Assembly (NCBI RefSeq): GCF_004798865.1
Contig: NW_025335438.1
Span: forward strand, 14,192,931-14,256,930
Direction of reading: 5' to 3'
Origin: Varanus komodoensis
Lineage: Eukaryota > Chordata > Lepidosauria > Squamata > Varanidae
DNA length: 64,000 nucleotides
Below, in pieces: positions 11,015-23,764 of this stretch (the first letter of the stretch is position 1; the number at the start of each line of letters is the position of its first letter). The notes beneath the pieces were generated by a model. The model worked only from the letters and a program-made list of their open reading frames with translations. It did not search any database and was not told the DNA's origin. Both the position numbers and the translations under genes were made by a program.

Positions 11015-11611
11015 ATGTACACCAATGCTAGGAGCATGGGTAATAAGCAGGAAGAGCTTGAAGCTCTCCTGGGAATAGGAGGGTATGATCTGGTGGGAAT
11101 CACAGAAACTTGGTGGGATGAAAGGCAAGTCTGGAATGTGAACAAAGAAGGGTATCACCTTTTTAGAAAGAACAGGAAGGGCAAGAGGGGTGGGGGCGTG
11201 GCTTTATGCGTCAGGGAAGGGATAGGATGCAGTGAGATAGAATGCAGCACAGATGGAGATTCGGTAGAGGCAGTCTGGGTGAAACTTAGGGGTTTTGACA
11301 GGGAAAGAGACCTGACACTGGGGGTATGTTATCGCCCTCCAGGTCAACTTGAGACCCTGGATAATGTCCTGACAGGCCATATTCTAAGGACATCTCGGGG
11401 GAGAGACACAGTAATTATGAGAGATTTCAATCTCCCGGATATTACATGGGAGACTCACTCGGCGGTGGCAGCCAGGTCACGTTGCTTCCTAGAAGCTATA
11501 GAGGAAGGATTTTTCACACAGAGGGTCCGAGAGGCGACGAGGGGGGGAAACATCCTTGACTTGATCTTGACCAATAGGGAGGAGCTGATAGATGAAATAC
11601 AGATTAGGTAG
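11015..11611 (+). pseudogene. CR1 ORF2, endonuclease part, broken
   Basis: The frame starts at MYTNARSMGNKQEELEALL and carries CR1 endonuclease blocks: LVGITETWW (catalytic Glu), RKGKRGGGVALCVREG, GVCYRPPGQ and VIMRDFNLPDITWE (GDFN block with Gly to Arg, Asp kept). It ends at a stop after EELIDEIQIR. The expected SDH block is visible just downstream in another frame (TSDHSILCFEIR), so at least one frameshift has occurred. The reverse transcriptase is absent from this copy. Confidence 0.8.
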
Positions 11612-12049
11612 CTCTGGATACGAGTGATCACTCTATCCTTTGCTTTGAGATCAGAGTACTGGGGATGTGCAGCAAGTCGAGCACTAGAAGCTGGGACTTC
11701 AAGAGGGCCAACTTTGGCCAACTGAAGGCCAGACTGGGGAAAGTCTTCTGGGATAGGTTACGGGAAGGTAAGCGAGTTGAGGAGGGGTGGATGGCACTCA
11801 AAAGGGAGGTTTTGGGGGCACAAGCCTTGACGATACCTCTAGTCAGTAAGGTGGGGAGGCGGAGGAGAGTGCCACCATGGATGTGACAGAGGTGGTTAGA
11901 AGGATTAGATGAAAGAGAGACCTCCGTAGGAAATGGGTACTGGGGCAAATAGACAAAAGGGTATACTGGGAGAAGGAGGCCCATTGCAGAAGGATTCTTC
12001 GCAAGGCTAAGACTGATTACGAGCTGAGACTTGCCAAGAATATCAACAG

Positions 12050-12220
12050 AACAGACCCCTGAGGAACTCCATGCGGGAGAATCCAAGGGACTGGACAATA
12101 TTCCCCAAGTACTACATACTGGAAATGGCCCTCCCAAGCAGAAGCAGAACCACTGCAATGCAGTTTTCCCAACTTCCAGTTCAGAGTCATTCCCAAAGGA
12201 TACCCTGGTATATTAAGGGG
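12050..12220 (-). mobile_element. L2-type LINE fragment
   Basis: On the - strand the frame reads FQYVVLGEYCPVPWILPHGVPQGSVL, the reverse-transcriptase PHGVPQGSVL block of L2-clade LINEs. It abuts the broken end of the CR1 copy. It is only a short fragment. Confidence 0.6.
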
Positions 12221-13280
12221 CATAATGCAATATCATCTGGTTTAAGTATGTGTTTGTGTGGACTTAGGTTTGCAGTGTTATGGGAGAGGGGTTGTTAGGC
12301 TACCAAAGGGTTTTCTGAGGTTTTAAATTTTAAACAAATGACTACTAAGCAAGAGGTACTGATTCAGCACCTGTACTTCTCACTTGGGCCAAAAGGGATC
12401 TTTCAGATCAGAAATGGAAACATGGCCACACTATATGTGCTTTGTTTCACACAAATAACTGGGATTATTGTGCCCATGCTAACTGGGGAGGGTGTGAGGT
12501 GTAGTCTGACATATCTGGGGATCATCAGGTTGGAGGAAGTCTGTTGTACATTTAGGCCAGCATATGTGTAGAAAAAAGGAACTGCTGGTTGCATATTATT
12601 GTGATTTTCTGCCCATCTGTCATAGGACTGCTTCAGTGAGAGATGTGACAACTGCAGTCGATTGTACTATTGCATGCTGGGCACTAGATGGCCCACATGA
12701 GCTATATTACCAAATTTGCACTTTGAGATACACCAAAGACTTTCCTCGTATCTTCCTAATGAGCCTGTGGCGTGGGTTAGGCTGATAGGCAGTGACTGGT
12801 CCAGACAAGAGCCTGGATCTCCCAAGGGCTAGTCCAACTCCAAGTCCATGGCCTTTGGTGTAATGCCATCAGAACTGTCTCCTAAGAGGCAGAAAGGGAT
12901 ACTGAGCCCTCTGATCATGGCCTCAGGAGGCAGGTTAGTAGGAAGCATTTACAAGGAAGTACTTGGCTACCGAAGAGGTCTCATCAGGAGGAAAGACTGC
13001 TTGAGCACAAGGCTGGAAGCATTCAGCTGAGCCCGGATTGGGACTTTGCTAGTTCTCCATTTTCAGCTCTCGTTTGTAACTTGAGAGCTGCTACAAATTT
13101 CTGAGCATCAGTTCTGGTTTCTGTATCCTGTTTTTAACTTGGCCTTGCAGTGCATTTTGACCTCCACACTAGCAACACATGGACTTGTACCTGTCACTGC
13201 CTCTGGGCCATGTTTTTGATTGATTGCTCTCTGACTTTGGCCGTGCCACAGACCTCACCTCGAAAAAATTCCTAATGACC
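12221..13280. other. Unclassified interval, possible old repeat
   Basis: Around 12478-12545 there is a half copy of the palindromic MITE-like family ('ccatgctaactgggga...'). From about 12760 to 13280 the sequence is compositionally even and runs up to a hAT insertion, then appears to continue on its far side. It looks like one older repeat that received the hAT, but I cannot name it. No gene seen. Confidence 0.35.
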
Positions 13281-13288
13281 AATTAAAC

Positions 13289-13687
13289 CAGGGGTCCTCA
13301 AACGTTTTGAATAGGGGGCCAGTCGAGAAGCTGCGGTGACCGTTGCAGGCAGGTGAGGTGGGGGCACCTGGAGTGCGGGCCAGTAAGGTGCTGTCGGGCA
13401 CGCGCAGCGGTGGCTCACTCGCTCGGAGATCTCCCAGTGAGTCCAAACCATCTCCAAGCGGTCAAGCCACCACCTTCCCGCCTGTGCTGCGAGGCAGCAG
13501 CGAGTGCGCACGTATGGGAGGCAGGTGGTGGCTTGCTCGCTTGGAGACCATCTCCGAGCCACCACCTCCCCGCCTGTGCTGCGAGGCAGCAGCAAGCCTG
13601 CATGTGGGCGGCAAATGGCGGCACGGGTCGGATGGATGGCCATGTCGGGCTGGATCCGTCCCGCGGGCTGTAGTTTGAGGTCCCATG
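13289..13687. mobile_element. Non-autonomous hAT transposon with 8-bp TSD
   Basis: The element starts CAGGGGTCCTCAAAC and ends GTTTGAGGTCCCATG, an inverted terminal repeat of about 15 bases with mismatches near the tip. It is flanked by perfect 8-base copies of AATTAAAC (13281-13288 and 13688-13695), the duplication size made by hAT transposases. The 399-base body is very GC-rich, contains a repeated 'cgcctgtgctgcgaggcagc' block, and encodes no transposase. Its open frames are composition artefacts. Confidence 0.9.
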
Positions 13688-13695
13688 AATTAAAC

Positions 13696-14595
13696 TGTGC
13701 TTAACTATTGCCCTGTGGAACTGACCAGTCTACATGTCCCTGTATTTGTTTAGCAAAGATGCAGGACTCAGTTTGGAGCAGGACACCTTGTTTCTAGCTG
13801 CTTTCAAGTCTCAGCTGAGGGCTGATACAGCTAGAGCTACCAGCCCCCCACCCAGGGAGTCCTCTTTCGCAGTGCAAAACTACTTAAAGAGCCCTACTTG
13901 GCTGCCTCTCCAGGTGACTATGCTCTGGGAGGGGCCAGGTGACCAAGTCAGCACCCTTCTGTGCCTCAGAAGCTGAGTGTCCTGTCTCTTGAGGTACACA
14001 TCTGAATGCAGCAGCCCTGAAGGGCCAGGACCCTGGGTAAGGGCAGGGTCCTCTGGAGCAACCTCTTCCCTGGATCTGAAGGTACAAGCTCTGCCTCTGA
14101 CAAGGAAACCTGCAAGAGAGTCATGGCACTGTCACATACTTCCACTTTTAAAATAGCCCAAGGCACTATGCAGTCATAGGTGTAGAACCATTAATGGGGG
14201 GCACAACTTAACCAAGGCAGATGCATTTTCAGTCTTACTGATTTTTTATGTGAGGTATGCAGCTGGTTGATCTGCATATTTGCTCAGAAGTAAGTTCTTC
14301 TAAGTAAATGTGTATGAGGCTTGCACACTTAAATCATCCTGATGAAGCTGATGGAATTTCAAGATGCTGGAGTTTAGTGGGATTTTGCCCATAATTTCTA
14401 AATTTATAAAAACACATTAGAAGCTCAGCATGTAGTTACTAGTGCACGCTCAGCAGCAGAACATGCTAGCTCAGCATGTGGCACATTACAAGAATAGTCT
14501 GAACAAATTACAAAGTGCAGTCTTGTATGCAGAGCACAATTCTGCGTACAGTTCCAAATTCTGGACCAAAGTCTGCCCAGTTACTGCAATTTACT
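13696..14595. other. Unclassified interval between two hAT elements
   Basis: The left part (to about 14170) may continue the same old repeat seen before the hAT insertion. Near 14283-14325 there is a 'cagaagtaagttc' segment of another short palindromic repeat family also found near 26825, 52455 and 61865. No gene seen. Confidence 0.35.
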
Positions 14596-14603
14596 GTCCA
14601 GGT

Positions 14604-14968
14604 CATGGGTCCTCAAATTACGGCCAGGGGCCAGATCCAGCCCACCATGCCCATCTGGACCTGCCGCGTGCGCGCCTGCACCTGTGTGCACACCTGCTGC
14701 TGCCCACCTCACCCCGTGCATGGAGAGGCAGCAGTTTGCTCACTTGGAGAAAACAATCTCCAAGCGAGCCAGCCGCTGCTTCATGCGCCTGCCTCGAGCC
14801 TCGTGCTCGCCCATGCCTCGCCTTGCCGCCTGCCCCCCCACCTCAGCGTGCATGCCTGCACACGTTGCCCCCCTGCTGGCCCGGGTGCACCGTTGGCAAC
14901 ACCTTTCCGGTCCGCGCCCAGTACTGGCAGCTTTCCACTGGCCCCCTGGTGGAAAAGTTTGACCCTTG
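14604..14968. mobile_element. Second non-autonomous hAT transposon with TSD
   Basis: It begins CATGGGTCCTCAAATTACGG and ends AAAGTTTGACCCTTG. The flanks are GTCCAGGT (14596-14603) and GTCTAGGT (14969-14976), an 8-base duplication with one difference. The body is GC-rich like the copy at 13.3 kb and encodes no transposase. The terminal sequences indicate the same or a sister hAT family. Confidence 0.82.
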
Positions 14969-14976
14969 GTCTAGGT

Positions 14977-17424
14977 ATATGTATAGCGCTAATGCCCATA
15001 TATTTAAATAATGATCATTGTTCCATTTATGTGTAACGGGAATCCTATTTAACCAGTTGGGTATTCCCAATACAGACTATTTGTGGAGAAATTAGACTGG
15101 GATTTACCAAGAGTAGATACGAAATATCTCCGTCATCTCAGTGTGTCAAAGGTAGATAACTTGTTGCTTTTAGTAAAGTGGAAAGGAAGGCAAGGAAACA
15201 GAAGCTGAAATTTCCCTAATTCCAAATTTTCTGAAGGACTGAGCTACAATTCTTTAAATATATGTCTGGTAAGTTCACTAGAGAGGTAGAATTCCCCCAT
15301 CGCCCCCCTACCCACACACACACTATTAGTTCCTTCTTTTATAGCAGAAATATCAAAATTACTGTCCTTATAATTTATCTTTTGCATATTATTTTACACC
15401 TCCTCTGAGTATTGCAAGTCTATTTATTGGTGACTATATTTGGCACACAGCTGAAAACAACTTAAATTGATGATTATGTGAGTAGTAATTATGAAGGAAC
15501 ACGATCATACTGTTTAGCTACTAGTACCTTTCTGAGTAATTGTTTCTTCCTGTTTTTGCTATAGCCTTGATTGGTAAATTATAATCTAGATGCTAAGTAT
15601 TCCTAACTAAGGAAGAAAACTTAAAGCTGCTTATTGAGGCAATTTTAAATTGGATTGCACTGCTAAAGAAAGTGAAGCAATGAAAATTTGGGATGCCTTT
15701 TCTGCTTAATTAAAAATCTGACATGATGTGCTTAGTACCATGTCTCTACATTTTGTTTATTTATTTAAGTACACATTTTTAAACGTGCATAAGCCATCTG
15801 CTTGTTGCTGCTGACTCACGGAGTGCTGTAATCTTATGCATCTGCAAAGCATTCTCACCTTAATGTATTGAGCATGGACATGTGTTCTGCAGCAGCTTTA
15901 CCCTTTACCTCCAGGTGTTTTGAATGACAACTTCCAACTTTTCTGACAATTGGAAATTTGGCTTGGGCTGATGGAAACTGTAGTCTAAAACTTGGGGAAA
16001 GCCCACTATAGGCAGAGCAGAGTGTAAGGCATTTCCAGTTGAAATGTACAATTTATAAATAATGCAAAGAAAACCTTGCATTCATCTCAACATTCCGCTA
16101 GGGATATATGACAATTTTGCTTCTGTTTGCAAATAATATGAACTTGTCTCATTCACAAACTTGAATGAAAACATGAAGAGGACCAGCACTCTTGAAAAAG
16201 AGTTTCAACATTCCCAAAATTGCAAGGACATTTAAAAATGCTTTGGGAAAAAACAACAACAGGGTATTGCTTATACCCATAGCACTGCTGTAGCACAGCA
16301 ATAACATTGAAGAAAAGTCCTGTATGATAGCCTACATTAATTTTGAAGTTTTTGGCTTGTGTCTTCATAAGAACTTCATGAATGCATGCCACATGGATGC
16401 CATAATTGGCCTGGGGTAGCAATACCTCCAAATTCTGTGGCACACCTTGTACTCATCTTAGTAAGATGAGTAGCTTTTAATTGCTTTTTCAATGTGTATG
16501 ATTTTGTGTTGCAGGTTGCTAGGCATCTAAGTGCACACTTCAGACATCTCTTTGTAAGGAATGGTAGGAAGCCTCTTTTACTAAACATATGCTTGAAGAT
16601 GTTCTTTGAAATTTTGTATTCTGGATCATATTTTGAAAATTCACACTAGGTGACATTTTATTCCTTATTTTACAAGGACCAGGGACTTCGGGAAGGCTAG
16701 TGGGGTTGACATGGGGGGCAGGCCTCTGGTCCCCTCATAAATATTCTCTATTCTCTGATTCTCTAAATTTTCAACTGTTAGAAAGTCTTTAGCATTTCTA
16801 CTTGTGAAGAAATAAAGAAAACCATAAAGCAGAGTTCTGCACAACTGCACAGTATGAGGAAATACAATTAAATTACTTTAGACTTGTTGTAATGATATTC
16901 TGGCTTTTTGGCAATTATATTCCAACCCCTGTTGTCCTCACTGCAAATTTCTGTCAGACCCCCACCTCCCATTCTAAATCTGTACTTATGTCCTCTCACA
17001 GTTTTCTCCAGCATTATTAGGGAAATGTAAAGCTGCTATATGTCAGAAGCAGAGGATTTCCCTAGTGTGATCAAAGCCAAAGCTAGGACATTGTAACCCT
17101 CCAATCATTCACACTGTGTTATTTTAGTGGAATGTAAATGACAAAGACAGTTGCTCAGCTCCTTCAAAGGATCAGACTTGGTCTCTCAGTCAAAGTCTGA
17201 CAATCTTATGTTTCTATGCCTAGAAAACTTCCAAATGTTTGGTACCAATCCTTGGTCTAGACTGGATCTCTTTTCACAGCTATCAACTTTCCTGCTTAAG
17301 GGTGAAATCCTGTACATACTTGGGTAGAAAAAAGTCCCACAACTCCCAGCATGCTGCAGAAAGTGTTGCCACACTAGGCCAGTCAACCACATTTACTGGG
17401 CTAAGACTCAGAAGGCCATTGTCT
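14977..17424. other. AT-rich interval without recognised gene
   Basis: Mostly unremarkable. A palindromic MITE-like copy lies at about 15912-16010 ('tgaatgacaacttccaac', then 'atggaaactgtagtcta'). Short open frames here have no recognisable content. Confidence 0.4.
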
Positions 17425-20400
17425 GCTCTAAGAACATAATAGCCCCAAAGGAGTCCTGCTGGATCACAAGTCCACTGAGTCAGCATTCTGTCCCCACAGC
17501 TCCTGCCCATGATCCCCACTAACTGGTGTACATAGGCATGGTGCTTCTGATACTGGAAGTAACATGGAGTCATTGGGACTAGTAGCCATTCATAGTGCTA
17601 TTCTCCATGAATTTATCCAATAAACGCTGGCCAAATTAGTGGGCATTACTATTTCCTGTGGAAATGAGTTGCATAGTTTCATTATGCACTGTGTGAAGAA
17701 CTGCTGTCTTCTTCTGTCCTGAATTTCCCACCAATCAGCTTCATGAGATGAGCCCAGGTACTAGTATTATGAAAGAGGAGAAGAATGCCTCCCTATCCAC
17801 TTTCACTGCACCATGCATAATTCTGTACACCTCTATCATGTCTCCTTGCTCACGTTTTTCTAAGCTAAACAATTCCAACTATTGTAATCTTGCTTCATAG
17901 GAGATATGCTCCAGGCCCTTGATCATTGCCCTGTTTTGCACATGTTCCAACTGTACAATGTCCTCTTTTTGGTGTGGTGACTAGAATGGTACAAAGTATT
18001 CTAGATGTGTATAAGATTTGTATAAAAGGATGATGATTGTGGCAGTTTTATTTTTAATCCCTTTGCTAAATATGTCCAACATAGAATTTGCCTTTTTCAC
18101 GTCACTGCACACTGGGTTGACATTTTTATTGCAATGACCACCACAATCTCGAGAGCTCATTCTTGGTCAGTCACCACGCTGGTTCACCTCTCATCACCTA
18201 ATACATGAAGCCCAAAGTATCACATTACATTTTCTTACATTGAACTTCACTTGCCACTTTAATGCCCATTCTCCCAAGTTGGAGAGATATTTTCATAATC
18301 CTGTGTCTTTTCAACCAACTTAAATAATTTGGCAACTTGGCTGCCCAGTTGAAATCTAGATCATTTACGTAGCAAGTGGAAAACCTGTGGTACCAGTAGA
18401 GATCCCGAGATCCCATTGCTTGCTGTTCATTCTTACCTTGGGCTTTATGTGGCTTAACCAGTTACTGATCCATAAGAGGACCATTTTTTAATTCTGTGAC
18501 TGTTAACTCTGCTCAGGAGCCTTTTGTGAGGTACTTTATCAAATGCCCTCTAGAAGTCCAAGTAAACTATATTTGCAGGCTTACCCCTGTCCATGTGTTT
18601 ACTGCCACCCTCAAATATCCCTAAAAGATTAAGCATGACTTACCTTAATGGGGTCAGCTTGTCCTATATTTTTATAAATTTTAGCTTTAAAAATGTTTTG
18701 AACAAGTTTACTGGAACAGGTTTTAAACTAACCACCCTGTACATTCTTGGATTCATCCTTGGCTTGCTTTTAAAAAATTACTTTAGCCATTTTCCAAGCC
18801 CCTGTGAACAATCTATGTAATTTTATTAGAAGGTCAGCAATTTCATATTTGAGTTCTTTAAGAAATCTAGGCTGGATACCATCTCTGACTGTTTACATAG
18901 TTAGTAAGGTTCAGAACTTTATCCTTTGTCATCACTCTCTCTCTCTCTACAGGAAAACATCAGTTCAGGCCCAAGTATCTCTCCTATATCTTCTACAGTG
19001 AAGACAGACTAAAGAATTCATTCAGCTTTTCACAATCTCATTTTTGCCCTTTTAACTCCAATTTCCTCCCTAGCTGATTTCCTGCTTCTGATAGATTTAA
19101 GTGTTGGGCTTGATGTTGCTAGTGATATACTCCTCAAGATGTTTTTTTTTCAATCCCTTATCATCTGCTTACATCCCTTTGTGCAAGCATGTACCCTGTT
19201 TTGCTTTCCTCATTGGATCCTTCTATTCTCTCGTAGCTTCCTTGATGCTGTTGTTAATCATGCTGGCAACTACCTTTTGTGCTATTTTTCATAGTGTGTG
19301 ATATATATTCTAGCTGAATTTCTATTAGTTCGGTTTACAGTAATCTCCAAGCCTTCTGAAGGGGGAGCCCTTTTGGCTCCCCCCTTTAACCAGTGCCCTG
19401 ATTTTAGAAAAGCATCTTCTCATGAAGTTAAATGTGACTCTGTTGGAATTCCTTGGCAATTGTCACCTCAAATATAGTAAGGATGTAGATCTAGCACTCT
19501 GACAACAGATGCTCATAAGCTTCCAAATCCATATGCTTGTGAGCATCTGACGCAAGGGCTAGGGGCAGTAGCAGTGAACTCTCTCCGTTGTGCCTTATGC
19601 CCTTATTTTTCTAGATGACCAGTTTTGGCAATCTAGATAACATGCCAGTGGAGGGAAGAAAGCTCAAAAGCTGAATGGAATTGTTGCAACTCCACAGCCC
19701 CAGGTACCTCGCTGCCTTTCAGCATGCACCTCTGCTCCCCTCCTGAAGCCGTTGTGACCTGGGGCAGGGGGAGCTGGCACAGTCCTTTTTGTGCCAGTTG
19801 TGAAGAGGACAAGGAGTGTGAGCTCAGTCTTCAGAATTCAAAAAATCCTATGGTCTCCTGGGCAATGTCAGGAGACCATAGGATTGTGCCCTGTATCTGA
19901 TACACTAGAGTCACTGTTTACCACTGGTTCAACATTTCTGTCTCATACTATGTCTTGGGTGACTCCACCTAGGAATAAATCTGGGGTTGTTTCTCTTCTG
20001 GTTGGTTCCATAACCAGCCTTTCTAGGGCACAGCCATTCCAGGCATCAAGAGATGTAACCACTTTGTTATGAATGGAAAAATGCAGTTATCCTGTTAGTG
20101 TAGGAAAAATTGACTCACCCATTGTTACAACACTTCCTCATTTGGAAAAATGTCTGATTCCATTTTCTATCTCAAGATCACCTTGGGCATTCTGGTCTGG
20201 TGCACAGTAGCATGTTCTTAGTGCTAAATTAGTTTTGGATCCTGGTATTGTTAACCCCAGTGCCGCTGTGGAAGGTTCTGTCCCTTCTAGTTTTCCTAAT
20301 CTGCACAAAACTGTGCCTTCTTTGATGTACACAGCAACACCTCCTCTAGCATGCCCTTCTTGGTTCTTTCTAAAGTTTATATCCAGAGATGATAATATCT

Positions 20401-20690
20401 CACTGGTCTTCTCCATTCTGCCAGGTTTCTGTAATGCTCTAGGCATTTTCCTTTAAAACCAGGCATTCCAACTCTCCTATTTTGGCTCAGAAGTTTCTAG
20501 CACTTGCACAGACACACCTATACACATGCCTTGTATAAATTAAGTGGGATGAGGCATCAAACTGATTCTCTTATTGAGGGATGCATGACTTTTCTGTTGT
20601 TATTTTACATTGCTTTCTGTTCCCGACATTCTGTTTCTGCCAATTTGTCCCTTTCTCTCCCTTCTTTGCACCACCATTAGTTTTATTAAA
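17425..20690 (-). mobile_element. CR1/L3-type LINE, long antisense copy
   Basis: The 3' end at 17425 has the 'tcctgctggatcacaagtcc' segment characteristic of a widespread sauropsid CR1-clade (L3-like) LINE. The rest follows that family's order toward 20690. Near 20446-20138 the - strand encodes an endonuclease piece, INFRKNQEGHARGGVAVYIK, then TCYCAPDQNAQGDLE. The region 19450-19790 aligns less clearly and may be a replaced segment. Many stops; inactive. A (CT)n run lies near 18935. Confidence 0.75.
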
Positions 20691-23600
20691 TTAGAAACAG
20701 CCTTAACAGATGATATTGAATAGAAAATGTAAAATTGCATGACCTATATCTCAGCATCATTGTCATACTGTTAGTGCAAAAACTCCTTCTTATGAATGCT
20801 AGAAAACAACAAACCAAAAACTGATAATATAACTACTAGGATAGGAGAATTCAAACACAAACTAAAACAGTTGGAAAGGGAAAACAGAAAGGCAAAAACT
20901 GAGAGTGCAGCTTACTTTTTACAGATACACCATTCTGAAAAAGATACATCAAGAATCTCCAGCGAAAAAATTAATCTATTTGTTTATCTTGTACCTAGAG
21001 AAACCAAGGGAGGTAAGTTGCATCCTCATACTCAACAAAAACTCTATTGTTCTAGGCGTAGGCCTTGGTAACTTCCACACAGGCTTCCCATACAAAATTT
21101 CTGTTATAACCATTGCAATGGAATAAATTGATCTGTAAAATAAATGAAAAGCAATTAAAAGAACATTTATCCAGAAGTACAATAAAAGTCCCAACGTGTA
21201 TGAAGTTCTGTTCTGTATTATATCTAGAGCTCTTAAGCCTTAAGTCTTTAACTCAGTGTTAGGAGTGTGTGTGTGGCGAATGGGGCGGGCGGGATTTGTA
21301 CAAGAATCTCATATCTGCCATCCAGCATGGCAGGAGGTGTTGCCCTGAACTCGTATTTACAATCCATTAGGGGACTGAACACATGTACGGTCCAGAAGGA
21401 TCACCCTGTGTACCAAAAATACCCTCTGGCCAGAAAATATGAAAGGATCCACTTATATCTGACCAAAGGTTCTGCACCTATGGAGGAAACCCTACCCATA
21501 CTGAAGGAGTTCACTTGACACTGAGCTGAACATGTGCCGCCTGGTAGGTATTTTCAGCATATGTGAACTTGACAGGGAAACTTGTCTGACACATTTCCAA
21601 TGGTGCCTTATACATTTGATACCAACAAGTACCAGCTGCTGCAGCAGGTCTGTCTGTGAATGCAGGCCTATTTACCAATGTTGGCTTGCCACACAGAGCA
21701 GATTAAGCCTTGTGAATCTGATCATCTGGCCACATTCTGCCAAGTGGCAACTTACACTTCACTGGCTTACCCGAATTCCTGCTTGGGTGCATGACAAGAA
21801 AAATCATAACTACATGGTTCGCAATAGGTTCCGCAAGCAATGATACACATGTGTTGGTTGATTCTTGGTAGATAGCCAATGCTTTTGCAATTGTAACTTA
21901 ACTCGAATGACTCAAGGCAGCGTGAACTGTTTGGGGCAGACTGGTGAGCACATGTGTGACTCTGAGGACATGCCATGGGCGCTCTCTCAAGTGGCTGCTA
22001 TGGTAGTTGCACATTCATAGCATGGCACTTGCCAGTTTCCTAGAAGGCAAACCAGTGAGACTAAAAGTAACCTGTCCAAAAACTTAAGAATTTCTGAACT
22101 CCAAAACACAAAAATATTCTTTAAACCTAAAGGAAGATGGTGCTGGAGAAGTATCTATCTAATGTAATCTATCTATTAAAGACACTTCTGAAATAAAGTA
22201 AAATTAGGAAAGACAAGGAGCCTGCTAAAAGAGGTGGGCATATTAGTGGCAAGTGGTACCTCATTGAAAGCCCCTATCTTAGAGAGCCTAAGGAACATAC
22301 AAATATCAGAGAAAAATTCAATATACAACAGGAAGAGGCGACTGCTTTAAGCTGAGGTGATTCATACAAAGGTTATTGTTATTTATTATCTCAAGGGATT
22401 TTACCGCAGTGGTGCAAACTAATTGAATCATAAAACAGATTCATCTTGTAAGCCTTTGGAAATGCAGACATAGTATATATTTCTTCAGCAAATCCATTCC
22501 TAGGACAAGGCATATGGATGGTTGCAGCAGCATTTCACAACACAAAGACATTTAAGCTACCATTGTACACTGGCTGGCTGATACAAATGTTCAGGGTAAA
22601 GGGTGCCAGATGGACAGAGGAAACATGCCACATAGTCACTTTCTGCTCTAAGGATTTTTATGCTAGAAATGGGCTAAAGTAGGTTCTCAAAGGGAGCATC
22701 TAGAAATAATGTTTATACATGATGAATGTTTTACAGGGCTAGGAGGCAATTTTTTTTTCCATTGCATAAAACAGCTCCAGGCTTGTAATTTATTATAATG
22801 AAACTAAATGAGACAGAATTTAGGAGGAGGGAGGCCAATTAATTTGGCACATCAATTTTTGTTTGCTGCTGTCAAATACTGTTACAGGAACTTGATGGAT
22901 TGCAGGCCTGGATTTTCTAATCAGGTGATTCTTAAGCAAAAAGAACAGAAAGAGCTTGGCACAAGAACACACATATTAAAGAAGGAACGGCCACATCCAG
23001 GCATTCATTCTTGGGTGCTTTGACTTTTCTGAAGGCAGCATTTCTGGTCTCTTAAGGCCAAGATCAGGGACTCATATAGAGACCCTAATGATATACTCAC
23101 AGCGTTTCACATACTGCCAGAAACCTGTGCATCCAGATGCTGTCTTCTGGCCCTTGAAAATGACATCAAAGATATCCAATTTGATGGGAAATTATGCAGA
23201 AATCTTACCTTTGGCACTTCTGTTGTGTGAACAGTTGGGAACTGGTATAGGCATAGCTAGTAATTTACTATGTGAAAAATGGCCCAAATAAATATAGGAT
23301 GTCTTACTGCTAAGTCTTCCAAAGTGCAATGACTGCAGTCTGGCTACCACCCACAGGAACCCACAGGAACAGCTGGTTGCATCCTTCTTGACCACCCTCT
23401 ATTTAACAGTGCTGTCATTTCTTTCCTTCCTAACTTCCAGTAATATATTCCAGAGTGACTTTATTTATTTAAACATGTTCTGCAGCCCTTTCCTTTTTGC
23501 TGAATCTTTGCCTACTTGGGCACCTCCACAAACTTGCAGCATTACTTGCACCATGACAGGCCTTTGACTTTCTTGTGGTTGGCATCAATGCACACCAAAA

Positions 23601-23760
23601 GTATTTAAATATGCAATAGCACAATTGTGAAATATTAATACCACCAAAGGAAGGAGAACATGAAACTATTTCTTTGCCCTTTGAGCAATCGCTCAGTTAT
23701 TCCCAGGCTGCGCAGACAGAGAAAATAAATGGTAAATTTTAGAGAACCAGATTAATATAG
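20691..23760. other. Interval without recognised gene
   Basis: Between about 21267 and 21845 two + strand frames (83 and 103 codons) follow one another, but I recognise no domain in them. The rest is AT-rich. Nothing here can be called a gene with confidence. Confidence 0.35.
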
Positions 23761-23764
23761 GAAT

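Larger units (their letters stand above)
9235..12045 (+). mobile_element. CR1 LINE with 5' end but no 3' half
   Basis: A GC-rich leader (about 9235-9839, start uncertain) precedes a complete CR1 ORF1 and the first part of ORF2. The endonuclease begins at 11015, and the linker to reverse transcriptase runs on in shifted frames (WDFKRANFGQLKARLG, then EKEAHCRRILRKAKTDYELR) to about 12045. There the match stops at an antisense L2 fragment. No reverse-transcriptase core and no CR1 3' tail follow. LINE copies usually lose the 5' end, so this arrangement needs a later deletion or rearrangement. Confidence 0.85.

Noticed and set aside
13343-13704. Several long overlapping frames of 60-120 codons on both strands
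   Set aside because: They lie inside a GC-rich non-autonomous hAT body, where stop codons are rare by composition.
20796-21071. 91-codon lysine-rich + strand frame
   Set aside because: Composition follows local A-richness. No coiled-coil partner or known domain.
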